Counted from the first letter of the stretch, positions 27,036 through 35,211 are shown. The stretch: DNA of 64,000 bases from Acidaminobacter sp964416305 (GCA_964416305.1 CAYQDM010000013.1:47428-111427); one strand, 5' to 3'. Notes: generated from the letters alone by a model not told the origin. Made by a program: numbers and translations.

Positions 27036-27062
27036 TTATCGTCGAGTTTTTTCTTTTGTTAA
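27036..27062 (-). promoter_or_regulatory. Sigma28-type promoter of the flgM operon
   Basis: TTAA, a 15-base spacer and GACGATAA on the minus strand match the sigma28 consensus (GCCGATAA at 7 of 8). It lies 47 bases before flgM and directly after the fliN terminator. The spacing and -35 word equal those at the flagellin promoter. Confidence 0.78.
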
Positions 27063-27106
27063 GTGCTTTTCATTTTTATTTCTTCAATACACGGATTCCA
27101 CAAAAA

Positions 27107-27132
27107 AACCTCTTTCAAAATTGAAAAAGGTT
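27107..27132 (-). terminator. Terminator of fliM-fliN
   Basis: The minus strand carries AACCTTTTTCAA, a short loop and TTGAAA-type complement (27107-27118 with 27121-27132) followed by TTTTTTTG. It lies 16 bases after the fliN stop and separates fliM-fliN from the flgM operon. Confidence 0.85.
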
Positions 27133-27147
27133 TGATTGATCTTTGTA

Positions 27148-27636
27148 TTATTTAAAATTTTCTACACGTTTCTGAACATCCAAAATATTTGTGATCCGTA
27201 TACCAAAATTTTCATTAATCACAACCACTTCACCACGCGCAATAAGTTTGTCATTAACATAAACGTGAAGAGGCTCTTCAGCAAATTTATCAAGTTCCAC
27301 AATGGATCCGCGGCTTAATGATAAAATCTCCTGAATGGTCTTTTTCGTCTTCCCCAAGACAACCGATACTTCCAGGGACACATCCATTATTAAATCGATA
27401 TTGGATACGCTGTTTTCTATTGTGCCCGGTTCAAAGGATTCGTAAACTGGTTTTCGGATCCGAGGCAACGTATCTTCTGTTTTTGAAGATTGACCAACAA
27501 CCAAGCTGCCGTCATAGGCTGAAGTATCATCGACACGAGTTTGCGGCTCTTCAATTCCGCTGGTATAGGACTCTTGAAAATCCTTTTTTTCAAGCAACAT
27601 GGAGATTTCCTCTTGGGTCAGTATCCTCTCATTCAT
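27148..27636 (-). CDS. fliN: Flagellar motor switch protein FliN
   Basis: FliN is the lowest subunit of the switch ring. The product has 162 residues. The C-terminal SpoA-like domain is clear: NIDLIMDVSLEVSVVLGKTKKTIQEILSL and GSIVELDKFAEEPLHVYVNDKLIARGEVVVINENFGIRI. The N-terminus MNERILTQEEISMLL resembles the CheY-binding start of FliM and FliY. There is no CheC-type middle domain, so this is FliN rather than FliY. ATG 27636 has AAGGCGG seven bases upstream and overlaps fliM by eight bases. Confidence 0.95.
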   Translation of the reverse strand: MNERILTQEEISMLLEKKDFQESYTSGIEEPQTRVDDTSAYDGSLVVGQSSKTEDTLPRIRKPVYESFEPGTIENSVSNIDLIMDVSLEVSVVLGKTKKTIQEILSLSRGSIVELDKFAEEPLHVYVNDKLIARGEVVVINENFGIRITNILDVQKRVENFK

Positions 27637-28618
27637 GTTCAAGCCGCCTTTCTCTAATCTGCGATATTCTAATAGCGATTTTTTGTTTACGCAATCCAAG
27701 ATAACCCTTGAACTTCAGGCGATCCTCCACATAAACAGAAAGGGGTTCATCAATTCGATTCTCTAGTATTACAACATCTCCAACACTTAGATTTACAAAA
27801 TCCTTAATATAAAGCCTTGCTTTTCCCAGTTCAGCCACCACTTCTACATGGGCATCCTGTAAATTAGATTGTATCTGCGCAGCATGGGCATCATCTTCAA
27901 CAATAATATCATGTTGAAACCAGCTGTGAACGCTTAATTTATGAACCACAGATTCAATTGAAATGAAAGGAATGCAGAGATTAATCTTCCCGTTTTTTCC
28001 AGCGATTAAGGTTTTTATTGAAATTATTGCTACGGATTCATTTGGCGCAATGGTTTGTTCCAAAGGTGGCAGCTTGTCGATCGCCTCAATTTCAGGGTTT
28101 ATGCTAACTACTTCATCCCAAGAAGTCTTCATGGTGCGTGTCAACGTTTCAACCACTTCACGTACGACGCAAAGCTCAATATCTGTCAAGCCAATGTTTT
28201 TTTCTGAAATCTTCGCCATTCCACCACACAATAAATCCACCACTTGATAAGCAAACATTGGATTAAGTTCCATAAAAATTTTTCCGGGACAACTTCTTAA
28301 ATTTAAGGTGATTAATACCGTTGGACTCCACAACGATTTCAAATACTCTTCATAAGTCCGCTGTTCAATACTTTCAAAAATAAGAGTTACCGAGGTTCTA
28401 AGCTGCCCTGTCAAGTAACTTGCAGAAACTCTCGCATACTCCTCGTAAATCATTTGCAGCGTTGACATATGATCCTTGGAAAACTTATTTGGTCGCTTAA
28501 AATCATAAGTTTTGTATTTCGATTCATCCACCGAAACATCAGCTTCGTTTTTCACACCACCCGTTTGGATGGCTTTAAGCAGAACATCAATATCCTTTTG
28601 AGTTAATAACTCTGCCAA
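27629..28618 (-). CDS. fliM: Flagellar motor switch protein FliM
   Basis: FliM binds phosphorylated CheY and sets rotation direction. The 329-residue product starts MAELLTQKDIDVLLKAIQ, the CheY-binding motif, followed by the FliM middle domain (YKTYDFKRPNKFSKDHMSTLQMIYEEYAR...) and a C-terminal SpoA-like domain. The start codon is TTG with GGTGG five to six bases upstream. With fliN it forms a separate two-gene unit upstream of the late operon rather than lying in the early operon between fliL and fliO-fliP as in many Firmicutes. Confidence 0.95.
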   Translation of the reverse strand: MAELLTQKDIDVLLKAIQTGGVKNEADVSVDESKYKTYDFKRPNKFSKDHMSTLQMIYEEYARVSASYLTGQLRTSVTLIFESIEQRTYEEYLKSLWSPTVLITLNLRSCPGKIFMELNPMFAYQVVDLLCGGMAKISEKNIGLTDIELCVVREVVETLTRTMKTSWDEVVSINPEIEAIDKLPPLEQTIAPNESVAIISIKTLIAGKNGKINLCIPFISIESVVHKLSVHSWFQHDIIVEDDAHAAQIQSNLQDAHVEVVAELGKARLYIKDFVNLSVGDVVILENRIDEPLSVYVEDRLKFKGYLGLRKQKIAIRISQIRERRLEHE

Positions 28619-28666
28619 TCTACCACCTCATCCAAACTTGCTTAGTTTCTCTGTACCGACCATTTT

Positions 28667-28675
28667 AGTATAGCA
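28667..28675 (-). promoter_or_regulatory. Candidate extended -10 promoter of fliM-fliN
   Basis: TGC followed by TATACT on the minus strand forms an extended -10 element about 50 bases before the fliM start. The -35 region (TTCATG, 17 bases upstream) is poor, as is common with extended -10 promoters. The remaining upstream sequence to 28875 is AT-rich and otherwise featureless. Confidence 0.45.
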
Positions 28676-28875
28676 TGAACAAGGAGGAGCATGAATATCT
28701 TTTTGCGACGTTGATATTTAATAATTCAAGAACGATATCCCTTAGTTTTTACCACTTATTAACAAATCATGTCCACCTATGATTTTTATCAAATCAATAC
28801 CTGCAACCTTTGGAATCATGAAATATAATTGCGAATATCTTCTTCAACCTCACAGACAGGAGGGATGGTACTTCG

Positions 28876-29865
28876 CTATTGCACCTCGACTTCTGTCGCG
28901 CTGACCTGTACTGGGTAACTTTCCCTGATAGCTGGCATAATCACCACTTTGACTTTGATCTCTGGCTTCAAATCTTCCAGTGACAGCGGATTGCCTTGTC
29001 GATCCAAAATTTTGGCGCCGGGCATAAAATCCACCCAAGCTACGTCAAAGAGATCATAGTCTATAGTTTCAATCAATAGCCTATTCCCCTCAACGGATTC
29101 AATAATGCCGTCAAACTCAAGGGTCTTTTCGGATTCAAGCACTGATGTCAACGCCTCTCTCACGAACTGTTGCTGGGCTTCTTCGGAAATCTCAGCCGTC
29201 AAGTCGTTCTTCTGAGGACCATAACTTCCAAACTGGGCATGGTTCCCGCCCGTTACTATAATCACTTTGGTATGGGCAGGCAAAAGTAATTGCCATTTTG
29301 AAATTTCACTGCTGTTTACCAGTCCATCTCTGGTTGCGAAGAATGCGAGCACCTCACCGCTGTAATCATCTAACGGTTTGCTGTCCTGAGGATAAGCCGC
29401 CATTAAAATCAGCGCAGAAATCAGATCCGGATGTTCATAGACAAAGTCTGCCGCCATTGCGCCACCCAGAGAGTGTCCCGCTAGCCACCAAGTGGTGATT
29501 TCCGGATGCTCACTTATGATCTCAAGGGCTGCGTCCGAGTTAAAGACCGCCAGATTGAACGGCATGTCGGGCAGAAACAGGCTGATGCCCTGATCCAGCA
29601 GAGGAAGAATCAAAGGACCGTAAGCCTCTGCCTGTACCTTGCCGCCCTGGTAGAAGATCAGGCCAACGCCTGTTGGAGAGACGGGCTGCCAGTAAGTGTA
29701 ACCATCGGCAGACTGCTTTTGATTTTCGTAACCCGCGTTGATCACAAGGGCTTCCGGTGTTGGCTTAGAGCTCCCCGAAAGGTACAAGCCTGCCGCAGCC
29801 ACTGCGACCGCAAGCAGCGCCGCCAGGACCAATAATACACGTCTGCCGGTTCGAGCACGTCCCAT
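28876..29865 (-). CDS. Membrane-anchored or secreted alpha/beta hydrolase
   Basis: This 329-residue protein starts with a basic stretch and a hydrophobic segment (residues about 9-30) that should export or anchor it. The alpha/beta-hydrolase fold is shown by the nucleophile elbow WLAGHSLGGAMAADF, a later FFATRDGLVNS carrying a likely catalytic aspartate, and GGNHAQFGSYGPQ carrying the histidine. About 80 C-terminal residues after the hydrolase (FDGIIESVEGNRLLIETIDYD) look like a small beta-barrel domain. The substrate is unknown. A GGGGGG site precedes the ATG. It ends close to the fliM promoter and is not obviously related to motility. Confidence 0.85.
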   Translation of the reverse strand: MGRARTGRRVLLVLAALLAVAVAAAGLYLSGSSKPTPEALVINAGYENQKQSADGYTYWQPVSPTGVGLIFYQGGKVQAEAYGPLILPLLDQGISLFLPDMPFNLAVFNSDAALEIISEHPEITTWWLAGHSLGGAMAADFVYEHPDLISALILMAAYPQDSKPLDDYSGEVLAFFATRDGLVNSSEISKWQLLLPAHTKVIIVTGGNHAQFGSYGPQKNDLTAEISEEAQQQFVREALTSVLESEKTLEFDGIIESVEGNRLLIETIDYDLFDVAWVDFMPGAKILDRQGNPLSLEDLKPEIKVKVVIMPAIRESYPVQVSATEVEVQ

Positions 29866-29883
29866 AGGATCCCCCCTCTCAGA

Positions 29884-30837
29884 TTACATCATTCGGATTG
29901 CGAAATGCGGGCAGGCTGAAATGCAGTAACCACACTGGATGCATTTTTCGGGATCAATCCAGGCTTTGCCGTCCTCCTCGAAGGAGATCGCGTCGCTGTG
30001 GCAGGCGTCAAAGCAGGTGCCGCAGGCTTTGCAGACGAGGCCAAAGACAAAGATTTTTTTCTCCTGAAGTTCCAGCGGCACATCTTTATAGGTGGGATCA
30101 TTTTTGAAGAATTTGAGATTGTAGTTGACCTCGTCCATACGGATCATGCCAAGGGCGACCGGATAATCTCCAAGGCTTCGGGCGTAGGCCATGCTTCTTT
30201 CATACTCCGTGGACAGAGTGCCGCCGCCGAGAACCTTCATGAGGTAGACACCTTTCCCCTTACTACGGCAGAGGGCAATAGCGTCTTCCATTTCTTCCTG
30301 TGTGCCGTTGTAGATGCCTCGACCTGCGACGTTGATCAGGGCGAAAACCACATCTATATCCTCTCTTAATGCCGCAGCAGCGACCACTTTGGGATTGTGT
30401 GTGGAGATACCGGTCGCGCGGATCACGCCTTTTTTCTTATAGTCTGTCAAGCACGCCAGTGCGCCGCTTCTGAGTTCAAAGACATCCGTCTCGACCTTGG
30501 CTGCATGAAGGTGGAAAATATCGATCCTGCTGACGCCCATGGCTTCCAGGGCTTCGTGAATAGCTGCCTCCATGGCTTCATACGTGCTCGCGCCTGATTT
30601 TGACGCGATCACCGGGAGCGTGTCCACTTTTTCAAGGGCTCTTTTGATGTGTGGATAGGTGCCGTACATCTGAGCTGTATCAATGAAGTCCACCCCCTGT
30701 CTGAGGGCTTCCGCAATGATCTCGGATGCCTCTTCCACGGGTACGTTTTTCTGCAGCGGTCCAATGGGCAAAATGCCGAGGCAAAGCTCACCGACTTCTA
30801 TGCCGCTGTCACCAAGGGTCATGCGTTTGATCTGCAT
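29884..30837 (-). CDS. Aldo/keto reductase with C-terminal 2x[4Fe-4S] ferredoxin domain
   Basis: The N-terminal 250 residues are an aldo/keto reductase TIM barrel: GVDFIDTAQMYGTYPHIKRAL contains the catalytic Asp and Tyr, and IASKSG and IDIFHLHAA follow. The C-terminal 60 residues hold two ferredoxin cysteine clusters, CKACGTCFDACHSDAI and CIQCGYCISACPHFAIRM, for two [4Fe-4S] centres. Such fusions are frequent in anaerobes; physiological substrates are mostly unknown. AGGAGG lies ten bases before the ATG. The gene follows the HpaI-type aldolase gene, but a shared pathway is not proven. Confidence 0.92.
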   Translation of the reverse strand: MQIKRMTLGDSGIEVGELCLGILPIGPLQKNVPVEEASEIIAEALRQGVDFIDTAQMYGTYPHIKRALEKVDTLPVIASKSGASTYEAMEAAIHEALEAMGVSRIDIFHLHAAKVETDVFELRSGALACLTDYKKKGVIRATGISTHNPKVVAAAALREDIDVVFALINVAGRGIYNGTQEEMEDAIALCRSKGKGVYLMKVLGGGTLSTEYERSMAYARSLGDYPVALGMIRMDEVNYNLKFFKNDPTYKDVPLELQEKKIFVFGLVCKACGTCFDACHSDAISFEEDGKAWIDPEKCIQCGYCISACPHFAIRMM

Positions 30838-30915
30838 AGGTTAAACGCCTCCTCAACTAGTCTATCGTCTATTAGCGTCAATTGTTTAGTTTTTGTTTGT
30901 CACTGATCTGTTTAA

Positions 30916-31677
30916 TTAGCCACGGCATTTCTTAAGCTCTTGTCTGCACTTCGCCGCGAACAATGCGCTGTCGAGAGATATTGCCACATATTTAAAACCC
31001 TGTTCGATCCGCTGTCTTGCGATTTCGCCGTTCCCGGCGATCGTCCCGCATAGTTTGCCGTGGCGCTGTGTAATTTCCAGGGCCTTTTGAACCGCTGCCT
31101 CGACGCGCTCGTGATTCACCTGTCCGGTGAGACCCAGGGATTGAGACATGTCGTAAGGCCCTACGAAGATGACGTCGATCTCCGGAATCTGACAGATTTC
31201 ATCCAAATTATCGAGGCATTCAATGTTCTCGCAGTGGGTGACAATAAGGGTTTCCTCGTTTGCCTTGGCGAAATATTGTTCCGGCTCTGTCATCCCGAAA
31301 TCCGACGATCTCATAAATGCCACACCGCGCCGCCCGACCGGATAGTACTTGGCGTTCCTGACAACAGCCGCCGCTGTCTCGGCACTGTTGACCTGCGGCA
31401 CCTGAATCCCGTGTGCACCTATGTCAAGAAAATGAAGGATCGTGCTTTCCATAGTGCTTGGCACCCTGACAATAGGCGTCATGCCCCTGCGTTCAGCTGC
31501 CCGGATCAGGGTCAGGGCGCTTTCCGGCCCCATGGGACCATGTTCACAGTCTATGATGGCAAAGTCAAAGCCCGCCAGCCCCAATATTTCCATGACATCC
31601 GGCGAATTCATGACGGCGAAAATCCCGACTGCGGCTTCTCCTCGCTTAAGTCGTGCCTTAAGTGTGTTGTGGAACAT
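30916..31677 (-). CDS. HpcH/HpaI family aldolase
   Basis: This 253-residue protein belongs to the class II metal-dependent aldolases such as HpaI and 2-keto-3-deoxyrhamnonate aldolase, which cleave 2-keto-3-deoxy acids to pyruvate and an aldehyde. Visible are IIDCEHGPM with the catalytic His, MTPIVRVPS with the pyruvate-binding Arg, HCENIECLDNLDEI with a metal Glu and VIFVGPYDMSQSLG with the metal Asp. ATG 31677 was chosen for the AGGAGG ten bases upstream; a longer frame to 31722 is unlikely. The real substrate cannot be inferred. Confidence 0.9.
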   Translation of the reverse strand: MFHNTLKARLKRGEAAVGIFAVMNSPDVMEILGLAGFDFAIIDCEHGPMGPESALTLIRAAERRGMTPIVRVPSTMESTILHFLDIGAHGIQVPQVNSAETAAAVVRNAKYYPVGRRGVAFMRSSDFGMTEPEQYFAKANEETLIVTHCENIECLDNLDEICQIPEIDVIFVGPYDMSQSLGLTGQVNHERVEAAVQKALEITQRHGKLCGTIAGNGEIARQRIEQGFKYVAISLDSALFAAKCRQELKKCRG

Positions 31678-31810
31678 GATTTGACATCCTCCTCTGACGC
31701 TTTGTTTAGTGGACGCCTCCATACCAATGAACCGGCAGCGGTGACGCAGTGCACTAAGATGACAGTTGGTTCGTGTTCAGTTATAAGTCTGAGGTTCTAG
31801 GTTGTAGGTT

Positions 31811-32392
31811 TTAGGCCTCAGCCATACCGAGGCCAATCTCCTCAGCCACGGTTTTCATGCCTTCCAGGGTGTGTAGAATCACGTCGTCCAGCGTCCAGTC
31901 CATCATGACGGCGCCCTTTTCAATAACGTCTCTGGAGACCCCTGCAGCAAAGCTTGGCGTCTTGTATTTTTTCTTGATGGATTTGACTTCCATATCAAGT
32001 ACGCTTTTTGAAGGACGCATGAGGGCCGTGGCGTGGATTAGTCCCGTCAGCTCATCAATAGTGAACAGCACTTTTTCCATAGGATGCTCCGGCGCAATGT
32101 CGACACACTGACCGTAACCATGGCTGGCAGCAGCACGGATCAACCGCTCGTCAAAGCCTCGTTCTCTCATGATTTCCTGCGATTTGACACAGTGGGCTTC
32201 CGGGTATTTTTCAAAATCCAGGTCGTGCAGCAGCCCTACAACGCCCCAGAACTCTACGTCTTCTTCGTTCAGGTGCTTCGCGAAATAACGCATGACCCCC
32301 TCCACTGCCATAGCATGTTTCTGGAGATAAGCGTCCTGATTGTATTCTGTAAGTAGTGCCCAGGCTTCATCCCGGGTTGGCATATGAGACAT
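31811..32392 (-). CDS. HD domain protein
   Basis: This 193-residue protein has a metal-dependent HD phosphohydrolase domain: KHAMAVEGVMRYFAKHL supplies the first His, VVGLLHDLDFEKYPEAH the HD pair and AAASHGYGQC the next His. It resembles the HDIG-type family whose members have undetermined substrates in clostridia. No other domain is seen. AGGAAACTTAA precedes the ATG. It sits between the aldolase and the barstar gene on the same strand; gaps of about 50-130 bases leave operon structure open. Confidence 0.85.
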   Translation of the reverse strand: MSHMPTRDEAWALLTEYNQDAYLQKHAMAVEGVMRYFAKHLNEEDVEFWGVVGLLHDLDFEKYPEAHCVKSQEIMRERGFDERLIRAAASHGYGQCVDIAPEHPMEKVLFTIDELTGLIHATALMRPSKSVLDMEVKSIKKKYKTPSFAAGVSRDVIEKGAVMMDWTLDDVILHTLEGMKTVAEEIGLGMAEA

Positions 32393-32444
32393 TTAAGTTT
32401 CCTCCTGTAAATCAACTTTTTATATATATTCTAGTATCTTTTAT

Positions 32445-32765
32445 TCACAACATCACATTTTCAAAAAAATCCGACTCATGCGAAATCTCAAATCGGATCT
32501 TTGAGTTTTCCTGAATCGCGTCCGTAAAAACGGAAATCAGTTGAACCCCGTAGGCTCCAAGACTTTGATACAGCGCTTCACTGTGGATCAGACGGATGAA
32601 GAGCGGATCACTCCAGGTACTTAGCAGATCCCAAAGCGCGTCCAGATTATTGCCGTAATAGTCCGGAAAGTCGAATTGCTGTCTAAGATGCGCATGCGCC
32701 GTTTCTCTCGACGTCATCTGCGCGCCATCCAAAACCACATGTTGAACCTCGTTTTCAGCATACAT
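32445..32765 (-). CDS. Barstar-like ribonuclease inhibitor
   Basis: This 106-residue protein matches barstar, the intracellular inhibitor of barnase. The hallmark LRQQFDFPDYYGNNLDALWDLL aligns with the barstar inhibitory helix, retaining the Tyr and the two Asp residues that plug the barnase active site. ATG 32765 is the likeliest start, but GAGAGGAG lies 13 bases away, so a longer product starting inside the barnase gene (up to 32819) is possible. It is encoded immediately after its probable target and should stay in the cytoplasm as it has no signal peptide. Confidence 0.9.
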   Translation of the reverse strand: MYAENEVQHVVLDGAQMTSRETAHAHLRQQFDFPDYYGNNLDALWDLLSTWSDPLFIRLIHSEALYQSLGAYGVQLISVFTDAIQENSKIRFEISHESDFFENVML

Positions 32766-32784
32766 CCGGCAAACACTGCTCCTC

Positions 32785-33381
32785 TCAATAGAACTGGATA
32801 AAAGTCTCGTAGTGGTCATCCGTATAGAAAATCAATCCATCATTGGAAAAGACAAGACGCTCAGCACCGCGGTAGCCGCCCTCGTAATTGATGTCGCATT
32901 CATACCACCAGCGGCCATCCTGTTCAGGCAGGCGCCCTTCTCGGTTCCCAAAGTTGTCCCCGCCAATGCTCATTTCATCTGTGACATCCCAAAGATTTCC
33001 CTTGTTGCTTTCCCAGCCCAGATCTGTCGCCTTCCGCTTGGTGATGAAGTTTTCCGGCAGCTCGCCATAGAGGTGGAGGTATGCCGCAACTTCCTCCGGT
33101 GCAGTATATCTGCCGCCCTCCTCGACATAGCTTTCAGCTTCTGCCAGGAGTGCTTCCAGTTCTGTCAGAGGCGTCGGCGTTTCTTCGACTGCGTCGCTAT
33201 CGCCTTCAATTTCAGGGTCTGCCGGCTGTTCCACAGCTTCTGGCGCTTCAGTCTCCGGCTCGGCAGCAGATGGTACTCCGCCGCAGCCAGAAAGGACCAG
33301 CATAAACATCAGCAGCCATACAGCCAGCCAAGTCCACTTCTTGCCGCGCAGCTTATTTAGTTGTTCACTCAGAACAATCAC
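32785..33381 (-). CDS. Barnase-like ribonuclease, predicted lipoprotein
   Basis: The 198-residue product has an N-terminal signal with a lipobox (LVLSGCGG), so the mature protein should be lipid-anchored outside the membrane. A Glu/Pro-rich acidic linker of about 50 residues follows. The C-terminal 110 residues match barnase: LPENFITKRKATDLGWESNKGNLWDV, SIGGDNFGNREGRLP, YECDINYEGGYRGAERLVFS and TDDHYETF. Barnase residues Lys27, Glu73, Arg83, Arg87 and His102 all have equivalents, so it is probably active. The GTG start has GAG just upstream and is not certain. The next gene is its barstar. Confidence 0.92.
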   Translation of the reverse strand: MIVLSEQLNKLRGKKWTWLAVWLLMFMLVLSGCGGVPSAAEPETEAPEAVEQPADPEIEGDSDAVEETPTPLTELEALLAEAESYVEEGGRYTAPEEVAAYLHLYGELPENFITKRKATDLGWESNKGNLWDVTDEMSIGGDNFGNREGRLPEQDGRWWYECDINYEGGYRGAERLVFSNDGLIFYTDDHYETFIQFY

Positions 33382-33410
33382 CTCATTTCTATGCTTCTGG
33401 ACACAAAGTC

Positions 33411-34052
33411 CTAAAACCCAAGCTCTTCCCCAACAATCAGAACCGTCATATCTGTCAGCGACGGCTTCTTATTCAGAATAGTCGTCACATTGCAGATCCG
33501 GGTTGGACTGTTGCAGTCGGTGCAGACCCCAGTCTTGACGCACGGATTCGGACGGTTCAGTCTTTTGTTGTTCAGAGGTGCGGCAATGGTCTTGATTCTG
33601 ACTTCAGCCGCATCGAGATTCTCCACCAGTTTGTTCACCCCGGCCACAATGATAACCTTCTTCGGTCCAAAGATCATGGCCGCTACACGGTTGCCCACCC
33701 CATCACGGTTCACAATTTCACCCTTCATGGTAATGGCATTGGCACTGGTCAGAAAAACATCACAGGACAGCTGACCGTGTCTGTATGCCGCGCTTTGCTC
33801 CGGTGTCAAGCCTGGCTCGTTGTGCCACAACACCGTATTGCCCCTGTCTTTCAGCAGCTCTGAGAGCCCAAGGGTTTCAATGGTTTTGGAACCGCCTATG
33901 CCCACAACAGCATCTTCCGGGATCATGCTCAAAATCTGACGTACTGCTTCATGCCCGCCCGGCACATAAGCCGCTTCAAAGCGATTGGATTTAAGCGCTT
34001 CTACTGCCGCTTCACCCATTTCCTCCGGTGTTTTCGTTATCATTTCAATCAT
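33411..34052 (-). CDS. LUD domain protein (LutC/YkgG-like)
   Basis: This 213-residue protein belongs to the LUD family (formerly DUF162). Motifs are DAVVGIGGSKTIETLGL, DVFLTSANAITMKGEIVNRDGVGNRVAAMIFGPKKVIIVAG and a cysteine-containing tail CVKTGVCTDCNSPTRICN. LutC-type proteins take part in lactate oxidation with LutA and LutB, but neither is nearby, and stand-alone LUD proteins of this length in clostridia have no established role. GGGAGG lies nine bases before the ATG. Confidence 0.88.
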   Translation of the reverse strand: MIEMITKTPEEMGEAAVEALKSNRFEAAYVPGGHEAVRQILSMIPEDAVVGIGGSKTIETLGLSELLKDRGNTVLWHNEPGLTPEQSAAYRHGQLSCDVFLTSANAITMKGEIVNRDGVGNRVAAMIFGPKKVIIVAGVNKLVENLDAAEVRIKTIAAPLNNKRLNRPNPCVKTGVCTDCNSPTRICNVTTILNKKPSLTDMTVLIVGEELGF

Positions 34053-34080
34053 GTCATTCGCCTCCCCGTGGTCTGTGTGA

Positions 34081-34932
34081 TTAAATATAATCCTTCACAT
34101 TGCATCGATCCCGAATCACGCCGCGGACCAATGGCTTTTTGCTGGTCATAAGGATCATTATACCCGGTCCATGTCCCATTTTAACACAATCGCTGTGGAC
34201 GACGACCCCAATGCTGACAGATCCCTTTAAATAAGCCCTGCCAAAAGTATTGTCGCAGTCCTGCAGCATCACAAAGTCTCCAAACCTGAGGGTATCAATG
34301 CCCAGTGTCCTGATGACCTCATCATCCTGGGTCATGATGTCATAATCCCCGGTAAAGGCGTGGGCAGAACCTATGCCAGAGCCCATCAGATGAGCGGGTA
34401 CAATGGCCGCAACCGGAAACTCAATGACGCCGCTCTCGGTTTTAAGATCCATGCGCTCAAGCAGCTCAGGATCCATGTTCATGACGGTGACCTCAGGAAA
34501 GTCCGTCAGTTTCAAACCTTGTCCATAGCCCCTGATCTGAATTTTATTATCAATAGTGAGTTTCTCCATGGTCTCTTCGGAAAACTCAACAATGACGTGT
34601 TCAATGCCGCCGTGGGCACCGAGTACATAGCCGGCCTCCCCCTTAGCGTCCCCAGTGACGACTTTGGCCTGATTCCCAAGACAGGACAGCACCATCAGGG
34701 CATCGTTCTCAGCGGTAATCTCATTGCGGATGGAGACGCTGGGCTCAATGTGATCTCCAGCCAGCCCAAAGGCCGAGTCCCCCACATGAATGCCATAAGT
34801 GATGGAGCCTGTTGCAGGCAGAATCACGGCTTCCCCGTGCTGGTTGATTTTAAAGGTCTTAGTATTTATGGGATGATGGATCTTCCCCATTACGGCCTGT
34901 GCGACAACGCTTTTTTTATTGGTTTTAAGCAT
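34081..34932 (-). CDS. DUF4438 domain protein
   Basis: The 283-residue product matches DUF4438, a family of unknown function known mainly from structural genomics in Thermotogae and Firmicutes. It contains glycine-rich strands such as GSITYGIHVGDSAFGLAGDHIEP and GAHGGIEHVIV, and C-terminal FGDFVMLQDCDNTFGRAYLKGSVSIGVVVHSDC. It has no signal peptide or membrane segment. GGGAGG precedes the ATG by six bases. A 425-base gene-free stretch precedes it. The recognition is from memory of the family and should be treated as good but not certain. Confidence 0.75.
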   Translation of the reverse strand: MLKTNKKSVVAQAVMGKIHHPINTKTFKINQHGEAVILPATGSITYGIHVGDSAFGLAGDHIEPSVSIRNEITAENDALMVLSCLGNQAKVVTGDAKGEAGYVLGAHGGIEHVIVEFSEETMEKLTIDNKIQIRGYGQGLKLTDFPEVTVMNMDPELLERMDLKTESGVIEFPVAAIVPAHLMGSGIGSAHAFTGDYDIMTQDDEVIRTLGIDTLRFGDFVMLQDCDNTFGRAYLKGSVSIGVVVHSDCVKMGHGPGIMILMTSKKPLVRGVIRDRCNVKDYI

Positions 34933-35066
34933 GCAGATCCTCCCTGGTTCGTCAGTTTACCAGTGTCAGTGTCAGTATTGGATTCTGATTCCATTTTAAA
35001 CAAAATTACTGTGAAAAAGAATAGGTCGGGATGAAATATATTCAAAAGGAAGCGTTAATCAGGCAT

Positions 35067-35211
35067 TATAATGGTTCGATTAAGTTTTTTGAGGTGTGAA
35101 GAAATCAAATGACCATCGACAGAGACATTTGATACTTCATCGATCCACAAATGAAGCAGGGATCAAACCTCTTATTATTGAGGAATGATCCCTGTTTGAT
35201 TTTTAATTTTT
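35067..35211 (+). ncRNA. Candidate small RNA or attenuator with three hairpins and terminator
   Basis: On the plus strand a consensus TATAAT (35067-35072) is followed by three consecutive hairpins: ATCAAATG/CATTTGAT (35104-35133), CTTCAT/ATGAAG (35135-35156) and CAGGGATCA/TGATCCCTG with an inner CCTC/GAGG (35157-35194), then a T-rich run to 35211. The last is a good rho-independent terminator, yet no plus-strand protein gene precedes it, all neighbouring genes being on the minus strand. A seven-codon frame (ATG 35109) with GAGGTG upstream overlaps the first hairpin. The -35 element is weak. Confidence 0.45.

Noticed and set aside
28720..28760. Sigma28-type promoter before fliM (TTAA ... GGGATAT)
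   Set aside because: The spacer is one base too long and the GCCGAT core is missing three bases; the extended -10 element is a better candidate.
34961..34976. Triple CAGTGT repeat as a CRISPR or phase-variation tract
   Set aside because: Too short, no spacers, and outside any coding region where slippage would matter.
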